Positions 50,148 through 58,210 of a stretch of DNA of 64,000 nucleotides are shown here, one piece after another. The notes beneath the pieces are model-generated. The model had not been told where the DNA came from. It made no database searches and worked only from the letters and a program-made list of their open reading frames with translations. Each line of letters opens with the position of its first letter. The first letter of the stretch is position 1. This DNA comes from Mycobacterium bourgelatii (GTDB taxonomy: Bacteria > Actinomycetota > Actinomycetes > Mycobacteriales > Mycobacteriaceae), in the NCBI RefSeq assembly GCF_010723575.1, contig NZ_BLKZ01000001.1, positions 930,001 to 994,000 on the forward strand, written 5' to 3'. Both the position numbers and the translations under genes were made by a program.

Positions 50148-51758
50148 TCACCACCGCTGTATCTCTGCGACGAGTTGCCGGCTCAGGGCCTCGGCCCGCT
50201 GCCGGGTTGCTGCCAAGTCTTCGGCGACCGCGCAGCGAACCTCCGTGTAGCACTTGAGCTTTGGCTCGGTGCCCGACGGGCGCACCACCACCCGGACCGA
50301 GGCGTCCGCGTCGCCGCCGGTGAAGATCAGCGCATCGGTGATGTCGTCAAGGGTCGTGTCGAAGCCGGCCAGCCGACGCGGCGGATCCGCGCGCAGCCGG
50401 CGCATGATGTTCGCCGCCTCGACGACATCGGCGACGCGACGTGGCGCCGCGGCGACCTGGTGCACCCCGTACCGCCGAGCCAGCCGATCGAGGACGTCGG
50501 AAACGTTGTCGCCCTTGGCTTTCAGGCTCGCCACCAGATCGCACACCAACACCGCCGCGCTGATGCCGTCCTTGTCGCGCACGGCGGCGGGGTCGACGCA
50601 GTGCCCGATCGCCTCCTCGTAGGCGTAGACCAGGGTGCCGCCGGGTACGTCAGCATCGGCGCGCGCCAGCCATTTGAATCCGGTGAGGGTCTCCACGTGG
50701 ACGGCGTCATGGTCGGCCGCGATGGCCGACAGCATGCGCGACGACACCACGGTACTGGCGACCACCCGTGTCCCGGGTTGCCGGCCTTGCGTGTCCGACA
50801 GGATGTAATCGCCTAATAGCCAACCGGTTTCGTCGCCGGACAGCATTCGCCAGCCCGCTTCCCCGGACATCCCCAAGGGGATTCCGACGGCGCAGCGGTC
50901 GGCGTCGGGGTCCAGGGCGATGGCGACGTCGGCGGCGACGTCGGCGGCCAGGGCGAGCAGTGCGTCGGCGGCGCCGGGTTCCTCGGGATTGGGAAACGCC
51001 ACCGTGGGGAAGTTCGGATCGGGAGCGAATTGTGTTGCGACGGTGTGCACGTCGTCGAAACCGGCGCGCCGGAGCGTCTCGACGGCCACCGCACCGCCCA
51101 CGCCGTGCAGCGCCGTCAGTGCGATGCAAACCGATCCGCCGCCGCGTCGCACGCCGGCCGCGCGTTCGATGTAGCGCTCGACGAGATCGGTGTCGGCGGG
51201 CGCGACAGGTGCGCGGGGTATCTGGTCGGCCGGCGGTGCCGCGGCCATCGCCTCCTCGATGTCCCGGTCGGTGGGGGAGATGATCTGCAACCCGCCGTCG
51301 AGGTACACCTTGTAGCCGTTGTCGGCGGGCGGGTTGTGTGAGGCGGTGATCTGTATGCCGGCGGCCGCGCCGGTGGCGCGCACCGCGAACGCCACCACCG
51401 GGGTGGGTACGTGGCCTGGCAGTAGTAGCACCGAAAAGCCGTGCGCAGCAAGAACTTCAGCGGTCGCGGCGCCGAACTGGGCCGACCCGTGCCGGGCGTC
51501 TCGGCCCACGATCACCCGTTGACCGGCCAGGCCGCGTCGGCTGAGTACCTGGGCCACCGCCCAGGTGGCGCGCAACACCACTGCCAGGTTCATCGCGTCG
51601 GGACCGCCGCGGACCGGCCCGCGCAGCCCAGCGGTGCCGAACTTGAGCGGACGCGCGAACCTCGCCGTGAGTTCGTCGGCGTCGCAAGCGGCCAACTCGG
51701 CTGCGGTCACCGGGTCGGGATCGTGCGCGATCCAGTCTTCGGGCTTCACTGGTGTCAC
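50148..51758 (-). CDS. pmmB: Phosphomannomutase / phosphoglucomutase-family enzyme
   Basis: A 536-residue alpha-D-phosphohexomutase. The phospho-Ser is in IQITASHNPPADNGYKVY, the Mg loop is IALDPDADRCAVG, the sugar-binding GDETGWLLG/ YEEAIGHCVDP follow, and the phosphate-binding VVVRPSGTEPKLKCY lies near the end. Its exact substrate (mannose-, glucose- or deoxyribose-phosphate) is not decided by sequence. The neighbour deoD suggests pentose-1-phosphate conversion. GTG 51758 shares bases with the deoD TGA (GTGA). Counterpart of Rv3308. Confidence 0.93.
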   Translation of the reverse strand: MTPVKPEDWIAHDPDPVTAAELAACDADELTARFARPLKFGTAGLRGPVRGGPDAMNLAVVLRATWAVAQVLSRRGLAGQRVIVGRDARHGSAQFGAATAEVLAAHGFSVLLLPGHVPTPVVAFAVRATGAAAGIQITASHNPPADNGYKVYLDGGLQIISPTDRDIEEAMAAAPPADQIPRAPVAPADTDLVERYIERAAGVRRGGGSVCIALTALHGVGGAVAVETLRRAGFDDVHTVATQFAPDPNFPTVAFPNPEEPGAADALLALAADVAADVAIALDPDADRCAVGIPLGMSGEAGWRMLSGDETGWLLGDYILSDTQGRQPGTRVVASTVVSSRMLSAIAADHDAVHVETLTGFKWLARADADVPGGTLVYAYEEAIGHCVDPAAVRDKDGISAAVLVCDLVASLKAKGDNVSDVLDRLARRYGVHQVAAAPRRVADVVEAANIMRRLRADPPRRLAGFDTTLDDITDALIFTGGDADASVRVVVRPSGTEPKLKCYTEVRCAVAEDLAATRQRAEALSRQLVAEIQRW

Positions 51759-52561
51759 ATGCGGGCGATGATGTCGGCCAGGAGGGCGCCCATCGTCGCC
51801 GCCGATGCGGCTCCGGCGGCCAGCACCTCGGCATGGCTGAGCGGTTCGCCGGTGATCCCCGCCGCGAGGTTCGTTACCAGGGAAACCCCCAGCACCTCGG
51901 CGCCCTCGGCGCGCGCGGCGATGGTCTCGTGGACGGTGGACATGCCCACCAGGTCGGCGCCCAGCGTCCGCAGCATCCGGATCTCGGCGGGCGTCTCGTA
52001 ATGCGGACCGGGCAGTGCCGCGTAGACGCCCTCGGCCAGCGCCGGGTCGGCTTGCCGGGCCAGCGCGCGCAGCCGGGGGGAGTAGGCGTCGGTCAGGTCG
52101 ATGAACTGGGCCCCGACCAACGGGGAGCGCGCGGTCAGGTTCAGGTGGTCGCTGATCAGCACGGGCTGGCCGACCCGCATGTCCGGCCGCAGTCCGCCGG
52201 CGGCGTTCGTGAGCACGATGATCTCCGCGCCCGCGGCGCACGCCGTTCGCACCGGGTGCACGACATGCTGCAGGTCGTGTCCCTCATAGGCATGGATGCG
52301 CCCGGCCAGCACCAGCACCCGGTGGCCGCCGATCCGCACGGAGAGCAGCTCGCCGGTGTGTCCCACGGCGCGGGGTGGCGAGAAGCCGGGGACTTCGGCC
52401 TGTGACAGCAGTGCTACGGCAGGGCCGAGCGCTGCGATGGCGGGCGCCCACCCCGATCCGAGAACGACCGCGACGTCATGCTCGGCGCTCCCGGTGCGTT
52501 CGGCGATGACCTGCGCCGCCTGTCGCGCGAGTGAGGCGGGGTCGGGCGGCGGGCTGGTCAC
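51755..52561 (-). CDS. deoD: Purine nucleoside phosphorylase
   Basis: A 268-residue trimeric-type PNP splitting inosine and guanosine with phosphate. VVLGSGWAP binds phosphate, AGRIHAYEGHDLQHVVHPVR is the family signature, and VLTNAAGGLRPDM, VGMSTVHETIAAR and SLVTNLAAGI complete the site. The GTG at 52561 (VTSPPPDPASLARQ) gives the length of Rv3307; the ORF extension to 53341 is antisense to amiB1. It overlaps pmmB by 4 nt. Divergent from amiB1 with about 70 bp between starts. Confidence 0.95.
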   Translation of the reverse strand: MTSPPPDPASLARQAAQVIAERTGSAEHDVAVVLGSGWAPAIAALGPAVALLSQAEVPGFSPPRAVGHTGELLSVRIGGHRVLVLAGRIHAYEGHDLQHVVHPVRTACAAGAEIIVLTNAAGGLRPDMRVGQPVLISDHLNLTARSPLVGAQFIDLTDAYSPRLRALARQADPALAEGVYAALPGPHYETPAEIRMLRTLGADLVGMSTVHETIAARAEGAEVLGVSLVTNLAAGITGEPLSHAEVLAAGAASAATMGALLADIIARM

Positions 52562-52630
52562 ACTGGGGGAGCCTATCTGGGTGCAGCGGACTTTGGGCCG
52601 TACTGCGAGGTGGATGGGATACTTGCCAAC

Positions 52631-53836
52631 ATGCCCGCAGCCACCGCCCTGGATGACGTCGAGGAATTGGTGCGCCGCCGCGGCGACGAGCTGGTCGAGT
52701 TGTCCCACGCGATCCACGCCGAGCCGGAGCTGGCCTTCGACGAGCACCGCAGTTGCGCCAAGGCGCAGACGCTGGTCGCCGAGCGGGGATTCGAGATCAC
52801 GCGGGCAGTTGGTGGCTTGGAAACGGCGTTCCGCGCCGACTACGGCAGTGGGCCCTTGGTCGTCGGCATCTGCGCCGAGTACGACGCGCTTCCGGAGATC
52901 GGGCACGCCTGCGGGCACAACATCATCGCCGCGTCGGCGGTCGGCACCGCGCTGGCGCTGGCAGAAGTGGCCGACGACCTGGGCCTGACCGTGTCCTTGC
53001 TGGGCACTCCCGCCGAGGAGTCGGGTGGCGGGAAAGCCTTGATGCTCGAGGCGGGCACATTCGACGACGTTACGGTCGCGGTGATGGTGCATCCCGGGCC
53101 GACCGATATCGCCGGCGCCCGATCCCTGGCGCTGTCCGAGGTGAACGTGGAGTACCGGGGCAAGGAGTCGCACGCCGCCGTCGCGCCCTACCTGGGCGTC
53201 AACGCCGCCGACGCGGTGACCGTTGCGCAAGTGGCCATCGGGTTGCTGCGTCAGCAACTGGCGCCGGGCCAGATGACGCACGGCATCGTCACCCACGGCG
53301 GTGAGGCGGTCAACATCATCCCCGGGCGTGCGACCCTGCACTACGCGATGCGCGCCATCGAGTCCGACTCGTTACGCGAGCTAGAGGGGCGGATGTTCGC
53401 GTGTTTCGCCGCCGGTGCGCTGGCGGCGGGGTGCGAATACGACATCGACAATTCCGCACCGGCATATCTCGAGCTCAAACCCGACCGCTGGCTGGTCGAC
53501 GTATGCCGAGACGAGCTGCGCCGTCTGGGGCGCGCGCCGGTGCCGCCCGATGTGGAGGCTGTGTTGCCGTTGGGCAGCACCGACATGGGCAACGTGACGC
53601 ACCTGCTCCCGGGGATCCATCCGGTGATCGGTGTCGACGCCGGGGGCGCCACCGTTCATCAGCGCGCATTCGAGGCCGCAGCCGCGGGCCCGAGCGCGGA
53701 CCGCGCGGTCGTCGACGGCGCGATCATGTTGGCGCGCACCGTTGTTCAGCTCGCGCAGAACCCCGACGAGCGTGACCGGGTGCTCGCCGCCCAGCAGCGT
53801 AGAGCCAGCGGGGCCGCCGGCGGGACGCAGTCATGA
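52631..53836 (+). CDS. amiB1: M20 family metallopeptidase / amidohydrolase AmiB1
   Basis: A 401-residue zinc hydrolase of the aminoacylase/indole-acetyl-amino-acid hydrolase type. LSHAIHAEPELAFDEH starts the family. Metal ligands are visible in EIGHACGHNI, GTPAEESGGG, VMVHPGPTD and near the C terminus (SDMGNV-like STDMGNVTHLLPG). The dimerisation domain lies around residues 180-300. It may cleave N-acylated amino acids; substrate unknown. Start taken at ATG 52631 (MPAATALDD) by family length; ATG 52610 adds 7 residues. Overlaps amiA1 by 4 nt (ATGA). Counterpart of Rv3306c. Confidence 0.92.
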   Translation: MPAATALDDVEELVRRRGDELVELSHAIHAEPELAFDEHRSCAKAQTLVAERGFEITRAVGGLETAFRADYGSGPLVVGICAEYDALPEIGHACGHNIIAASAVGTALALAEVADDLGLTVSLLGTPAEESGGGKALMLEAGTFDDVTVAVMVHPGPTDIAGARSLALSEVNVEYRGKESHAAVAPYLGVNAADAVTVAQVAIGLLRQQLAPGQMTHGIVTHGGEAVNIIPGRATLHYAMRAIESDSLRELEGRMFACFAAGALAAGCEYDIDNSAPAYLELKPDRWLVDVCRDELRRLGRAPVPPDVEAVLPLGSTDMGNVTHLLPGIHPVIGVDAGGATVHQRAFEAAAAGPSADRAVVDGAIMLARTVVQLAQNPDERDRVLAAQQRRASGAAGGTQS

Positions 53837-55002
53837 GTCTCGTCGACAGCGCCGAATCGTGGTTGGCCGCCCATTACGACGATCTGGTCGCGTGGCGTCG
53901 ACACATCCACCGCTACCCAGAGCTGGGTCGTCAGGAATACGCGACCACACAATTCGTCGCCGAGCGGTTGGCCGACGCGGGGCTCAACCCCAAGGTGCTG
54001 CCCGGCGGCACTGGACTGACGTGCGACTTCGGCCCCGAACACCAACCCAGGATCGCGCTGCGCGCCGACATGGACGCGCTGCCCATGGCCGAGCGCACCG
54101 GGGCGCCGTATGCCTCCACGATGCCGAATGTCGCGCACGCCTGCGGCCATGATGCGCACACCGCGATCCTGCTCGGGACGGCGTTGGCGCTGGCCTCGGT
54201 GCCCGAACTGCCGGTCGGCGTGCGCCTGGTCTTTCAGGCGGCCGAGGAATTGATGCCCGGTGGTGCCATCGACGCGATCGCGGCGGGGGCGTTGACCGGG
54301 GTGTCGCGGATCTTCGCGCTGCACTGCGATCCGCGGTTGGAGGTCGGCAAGGTCGCTGTGCGACCGGGGCCCATCACGTCGGCGGCGGACCAGATCGAGA
54401 TCACGCTGTATTCACCCGGCGGCCACACGTCGCGCCCGCACCTGACCGCCGACCTGGTCTACGGGCTGGGTACGGTGATCACCGGCCTGCCGGGGGTGTT
54501 GTCGCGGCGCATCGACCCGCGCAACAGCACGGTCTTGGTGTGGGGTGCGGTTAACGCGGGGGTGGCGCCGAATGCCATACCGCAGACCGGTGTGCTCGCC
54601 GGCACTGTGCGCACCGCGAGCCGTCACACCTGGATAGACCTTGAGGAGTTGATCCGCGAGGCCGTCGCGGGCCTGCTCGCCCCGCTGGCCATCGAGCACA
54701 CGCTGCAATACCGGCGTGGAGTGCCGCCCGTGGTCAACGAGGACGTCTCGACGCGCATGCTCACCCATGCGATCGAAGCGATCGGCCCCGATGTGCTGGC
54801 CGACACCCGGCAATCCGGCGGCGGCGAGGACTTTTCCTGGTACCTCGAAGAAGTGCCGGGTGCGATGGCGCGCCTCGGGGTGTGGTCGGGGGAGGGGCCG
54901 CAGTTAGACCTGCACCAGCCGACGTTCGACCTCGACGAGCGGGCGCTGGGCATCGGGGTGCGGGTGATGGTCAACCTCATCGAGCAGGCGGCGCAGTTCT
55001 AA
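53833..55002 (+). CDS. amiA1: M20 family metallopeptidase / amidohydrolase AmiA1
   Basis: A 389-residue paralogue of the preceding gene, same fold. WRRHIHRYPELGRQEYATTQ is the N-terminal signature, VAHACGHDAHTAILLGTA and VRLVFQAAEELMPGG give metal ligands and the catalytic Glu, and RIFALHCDPRLEVG and GGEDFSWYLEEVPG complete the site. The pair probably arose by duplication and is co-transcribed. Substrate unknown. Length matches Rv3305c. A 56-bp palindromic repeat begins 16 nt after its stop. Confidence 0.93.
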   Translation: MSLVDSAESWLAAHYDDLVAWRRHIHRYPELGRQEYATTQFVAERLADAGLNPKVLPGGTGLTCDFGPEHQPRIALRADMDALPMAERTGAPYASTMPNVAHACGHDAHTAILLGTALALASVPELPVGVRLVFQAAEELMPGGAIDAIAAGALTGVSRIFALHCDPRLEVGKVAVRPGPITSAADQIEITLYSPGGHTSRPHLTADLVYGLGTVITGLPGVLSRRIDPRNSTVLVWGAVNAGVAPNAIPQTGVLAGTVRTASRHTWIDLEELIREAVAGLLAPLAIEHTLQYRRGVPPVVNEDVSTRMLTHAIEAIGPDVLADTRQSGGGEDFSWYLEEVPGAMARLGVWSGEGPQLDLHQPTFDLDERALGIGVRVMVNLIEQAAQF

Positions 55003-55017
55003 ACACCGCGAGACCGG

Positions 55018-55073
55018 GAGCGCGCCCATTTGTACACGAAAAGGCCCCGAAACCTGGCAATTTGCGGACGCTC
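55018..55073. repeat. 56-bp palindromic repeat, copy B
   Basis: Begins GAGCGCGCCCATTTGTACAC and ends CAATTTGCGGACGCTC. Termini GAGCG/CGCTC are inverted. It matches copy A and the inverted copy C at fixed positions over all 56 bp without gaps. Its last 2 bp lie within the stop codon of the following minus-strand AbiEi/DUF559 gene. Confidence 0.85.
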
Positions 55074-55953
55074 ACGCCGCGCGGGCTAGGCGTTGGTTGA
55101 TCCGCGCGACCAATTCCGCCGGTCGTTGCCTGACGTCCTCGGCAATGATGGGCACGACCACCCAGCCCAGATCGCCAACGGCCGCCGCCCTCTTGCGATC
55201 CCGGCGAAATGCATCCGGTGAGGTGTGCCAGTCGACGCCCTCGTATTCGGCCGCGACTCGCTGCTCGGGCCATGCGAAATCCAACCGCCAGACGCGTCCC
55301 TGCAGGTCAACAAGCTCGTATTGCAGCACCGGCGGCGGCAGGCCGCCGTCGATCATGACCAGGCGTGCCTCGCTCTCCATGGGAGACTCGGCGAGCGGCG
55401 ACGCGATGGGGAGCAATTCGCGCGCGATGGCAATACCGCGACGACCTGCCTGCAGCTCGATGGCCCGCTCAAGCTCATAGCGGAGACACGTACCGCTGCG
55501 TAACGCAGCATCCAGCGTCGCCAGAGCCCGAGGCCGGCGCAAACTGCGGGCGACTTCGATTGCGGTCCACGGTGGGGTGGTTGCGGGTCGTCCCCGGACG
55601 ACGGTCAGCGGTGCGCCCTGGCGACGGTGGACTACCACGCCAGCGGACGAACGAAGACGAAGTCCATCCGGGCTCAGCACGTGCACACTAGTGGTTCGCT
55701 CCGTGTCGAAGCCGTAGGCGGCAGCGGCGGTACCCATGCAAGCAGCGACCGTGGTACCCGTCACCAAGTCCAGGCCGCGCAGTTTCAGACTGGTCGTCAC
55801 GTTGCCGACGCCGTAGACGCCGTGCAAAACCTTCCGCAGTGCACCGCTTTTCACCTTTGCCTCAAGGCCGCGGCGGGTTAGGTAGGTCAACGCCTGAGCA
55901 GCGGTGACGACCCCACCCTGCGCTTGGAGTAGTTGACCGAGCTCCGCGTGCAC
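55072..55953 (-). CDS. AbiEi-like antitoxin domain / DUF559 endonuclease-like protein
   Basis: A 293-residue protein of a type frequent in mycobacteria. The N-terminal 60 residues are a winged-helix AbiEi-like segment (LLQAQGGVVTAAQALTYLTR, KVKSGALRKVLHGVYG). The middle has VTGTTVAACMGTAAAAYGFD and a conserved RRPRALATLDAALRSG. The C-terminal 100 residues resemble a VSR/DUF559 endonuclease core: SEARLVMIDGGLPPPVLQYE, VWRLDFAWPEQRVAAEYEG (Asp and Glu of a PD-(D/E)xK site) and WHTSPDAFRRDRKR. No AbiEii toxin partner is adjacent. Start GTG 55953. It is bracketed by inverted 56-bp hairpin repeats. Confidence 0.78.
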   Translation of the reverse strand: MHAELGQLLQAQGGVVTAAQALTYLTRRGLEAKVKSGALRKVLHGVYGVGNVTTSLKLRGLDLVTGTTVAACMGTAAAAYGFDTERTTSVHVLSPDGLRLRSSAGVVVHRRQGAPLTVVRGRPATTPPWTAIEVARSLRRPRALATLDAALRSGTCLRYELERAIELQAGRRGIAIARELLPIASPLAESPMESEARLVMIDGGLPPPVLQYELVDLQGRVWRLDFAWPEQRVAAEYEGVDWHTSPDAFRRDRKRAAAVGDLGWVVVPIIAEDVRQRPAELVARINQRLARAA

Positions 55954-55999
55954 GCGAGCAATCGTGAGGGCGACGTGCGGCGCAGGCAATTCACCTGAC

Positions 56000-56055
56000 G
56001 AGCGTCCGCAAAATGCCGGGTTTTGGGGCCAAAACACGTACAAATGGGGACGCTC
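56000..56055. repeat. 56-bp palindromic repeat, copy C (inverted relative to B)
   Basis: On the plus strand it begins GAGCGTCCGCAAAATGCC and ends TACAAATGGGGACGCTC. GAGCGTCC and GGACGCTC are perfect 8-bp terminal inverted repeats. Its reverse complement aligns with copy B over 56 bp with roughly a dozen differences. It lies 46 bp upstream of the AbiEi/DUF559 start and 18 bp beyond the stop of the GGCT gene. Confidence 0.85.
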
Positions 56056-56072
56056 GCGGCGCCCGTAGCTAA

Positions 56073-56552
56073 CTAAGTAGGCGTGCCGGGGCCGATGTTG
56101 CGGGCGGGGCGGGTGCGCAGGTCGTGCACGTATTCGGGTGGGGCGCCCGCGATTTCGGCGGCGTCGGCCATCACCCCTAGATAGCGCGCTGACGGCAGCC
56201 CGCCCTCCCAGGCGTCCAGCACGTAAAGCCACGCGAGGACGGGGTCGGTGGTGGTGTCCGACGACAGCCGCTCGACGCGGCAGCGGATCTTCTTGTGCAC
56301 GCCGAACTCGGACCCCTCCCATTGGTCCAGGTTGGCCTCGTCGGCCGGCGTCATGTCGTAGAGGACGACGAACACCTTGGAGTCCGGATCCTCGACGATT
56401 GTGGCCAGGGCGCCTTCCCAGCCGATGTCCTCGCCGCCGAACGTCAGCCGCCAGCCGTGTAACCAGCCGGTTCCGGCCATCGGCGAGTGGGGTGCGCGCT
56501 GCAGCATCTGCTCGGGATGCATGTTTGACCCGTAAGCGGCGTATAGCGGCAC
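56073..56552 (-). CDS. Gamma-glutamylcyclotransferase-like protein (Rv3304)
   Basis: A 159-residue single-domain protein of the GGCT/AIG2 fold. It starts MPLYAAYGSNMHPEQML, where YGSNM forms the substrate loop, and continues LHGWRLTFGG and VFVVLYDMTPADEANLDQWE, which carries the probable catalytic Glu. It would release 5-oxoproline from gamma-glutamyl compounds, but the substrate is unproven. Length equals the H37Rv counterpart. Divergent from lpdA, with short 11-bp repeats in the shared upstream DNA. Confidence 0.88.
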   Translation of the reverse strand: MPLYAAYGSNMHPEQMLQRAPHSPMAGTGWLHGWRLTFGGEDIGWEGALATIVEDPDSKVFVVLYDMTPADEANLDQWEGSEFGVHKKIRCRVERLSSDTTTDPVLAWLYVLDAWEGGLPSARYLGVMADAAEIAGAPPEYVHDLRTRPARNIGPGTPT

Positions 56553-56605
56553 GGAGAAATCTTAGACAACACGCGGCCCCCCACCTGTCTGTGGCCGAAG
56601 TTGCC

Positions 56606-56644
56606 GGCCGCAAGCCGGCCGCAAGCCGGGCGCAAGTCGGCCGC
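56606..56644. repeat. 11-bp tandem repeat upstream of lpdA
   Basis: GGCCGCAAGCC occurs at 56606-56616 and 56617-56627, GGGCGCAAGTC at 56628-56638 and a partial GGCCGC follows. The array is 71 bp upstream of the lpdA start. In H37Rv, as I recall, a different and longer VNTR (locus 3690) lies upstream of lpdA. Confidence 0.75.
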
Positions 56645-56701
56645 GGCGGGCCTGCGACCTGGCCCCTTGCGCGGCACTCGGCGCTTTCCGAGCCGCCGGG
56701 C

Positions 56702-56715
56702 TAGGTTAGGGCCTG
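56702..56715 (+). promoter_or_regulatory. Candidate lpdA -10 element, leaderless start
   Basis: TAGGTT (56702-56707) lies 7 nt before the GTG at 56715. Transcription would begin at or next to the start codon, and no ribosome site is visible, so lpdA is probably translated from a leaderless message. Confidence 0.4.
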
Positions 56716-58130
56716 TGGTGACTCGCATCGTGATCATCGGTGGAGGCCCGGCCGGCTACGAGGCCGCGTTGGTAGCCGCCACCTCGCACCCCGATACAGC
56801 CAAAGTCACGGTCATCGATTCCGATGGCATCGGCGGAGCTGCCGTCTTGGACGACTGCGTGCCGTCCAAGACGTTCATCGCCTCGACCTGGCTGCGTACC
56901 GAATTGCGGCGGGCGCCGCGGCTGGGCTTCGACATCGACATCGACGACGCCAAGATTTCGCTCCCGCAGATCCATGCCCGGGTCCGCCGGCTGGCCGCCG
57001 AGCAGTCCGCCGACATCGCCATGCAGCTGCGCGACGTCGGGGTGAAGATCGTCGCCGGGCGCGGCGAGCTGGTCGACCCCAGGCCCGGCCTGGCCCGGCA
57101 CCGGGTCAGGGCCACCGGCGACGACGGCCAGGTCACCGAACACGACGCCGACGTCGTGCTCATCGCCACCGGCGCCAGCCCGCGCATCATGCCGACGGCT
57201 CAGCCCGACGGCGAGCGGATCCTCACCTGGCGCCAGCTCTACGACCTGAAGACGCTGCCCGAACACCTGATCGTGGTGGGCTCCGGGGTCACCGGCGCCG
57301 AGTTCGTACACGCCTACACCGAGCTGGGTGTACCGGTGACGGTGGCGGCCAGCCGGGACCGCGTGCTGCCGTATGAGGACGCCGACGCCGCGGCGGTACT
57401 TGAGGAGTCGTTCGCCGAACGCGGCGTGCAGCTGTACAAGAACGCCCGCGCCGAATCGGTGACCCGCACCGACACCGGCGTGCTGGTGACGATGACCGAC
57501 GGCCGCACCGTCGAAGGCAGCCATGCGCTGATGACGATCGGCTCGGTGCCCAACACCAGCGGCCTGGGCCTGGAACGGGTCGGCATCGAGGTCGCGCCCG
57601 GCGACTACCTGAAGGTGGACCGGGTCTCGCGCACGTCGGTGCCCGGCATCTACGCCGCAGGCGACTGCACCGGCCTGCTGCTGCTGGCCTCCGTCGCCGC
57701 GATGCAGGGCCGGATCGCGATGTATCACGCGCTGGGCGAGGGCGTGAGCCCGATCCGGCTGCGCACGGTCGCCGCGACGGTTTTCACCCGTCCGGAGATC
57801 GCGGCCGTCGGAGTAACCCAAAAGGCGATCGACGAGGGGCAGTTCAGCGCCCGCACCATCATGTTGCCGCTGCGCACCAACGCCCGCGCCAAGATGTCCG
57901 GCCTGCGGCAGGGCTTCGTGAAGATCTTCTGCCGGCAGTCCACCGGCGTCGTGATCGGCGGCGTGGTGGTGGCCCCCATCGCTTCGGAGCTGATCCTGCC
58001 CATAGCTGTGGCCGTGCAGAACCGCATCACGGTCAACGAGTTGGCGCAGACACTCGCCGTTTACCCGTCGTTGTCGGGTTCGATCACCGAGGCCGCGCGC
58101 CGCCTGATGGCACACGACGATCTGGACTGA
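56715..58130 (+). CDS. lpdA: Flavoprotein disulfide-reductase-family quinone reductase LpdA
   Basis: A 471-residue FAD/NAD(P) enzyme of the lipoamide-dehydrogenase fold. FAD motif IVIIGGGPAGYEAALVA and NAD(P) motif IVVGSGVTGAEFVHAY are clear. The place of the redox disulfide reads GGAAVLDDCVPSKTFI, with only one Cys (second normally at CxxxxC is Val/Ala), so it is not a true lipoamide dehydrogenase. The C-terminal His-Glu pair is also absent. The M. tuberculosis protein (Rv3303c) acts as a quinone reductase in oxidative-stress defence. GTG 56715 gives equal length. glpD2 follows 80 nt downstream. Confidence 0.94.
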   Translation: MVTRIVIIGGGPAGYEAALVAATSHPDTAKVTVIDSDGIGGAAVLDDCVPSKTFIASTWLRTELRRAPRLGFDIDIDDAKISLPQIHARVRRLAAEQSADIAMQLRDVGVKIVAGRGELVDPRPGLARHRVRATGDDGQVTEHDADVVLIATGASPRIMPTAQPDGERILTWRQLYDLKTLPEHLIVVGSGVTGAEFVHAYTELGVPVTVAASRDRVLPYEDADAAAVLEESFAERGVQLYKNARAESVTRTDTGVLVTMTDGRTVEGSHALMTIGSVPNTSGLGLERVGIEVAPGDYLKVDRVSRTSVPGIYAAGDCTGLLLLASVAAMQGRIAMYHALGEGVSPIRLRTVAATVFTRPEIAAVGVTQKAIDEGQFSARTIMLPLRTNARAKMSGLRQGFVKIFCRQSTGVVIGGVVVAPIASELILPIAVAVQNRITVNELAQTLAVYPSLSGSITEAARRLMAHDDLD

Positions 58131-58210
58131 AGGGCAAACTCCAACGTGCCCGACGCACTAGCCTTACGTGAGCAACGCGTACCGACGAGTAGCCGACAGG
58201 AGACGTAGTC

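Noticed and set aside
55954..56613. N-terminal extension of the AbiEi/DUF559 gene
   Set aside because: It is out-of-frame translation of the GGCT gene and copy C of the hairpin repeat.
56824..56900. LpdA as a true lipoamide dehydrogenase
   Set aside because: The redox-active disulfide CxxxxC is incomplete (only one Cys), so it cannot do that chemistry.
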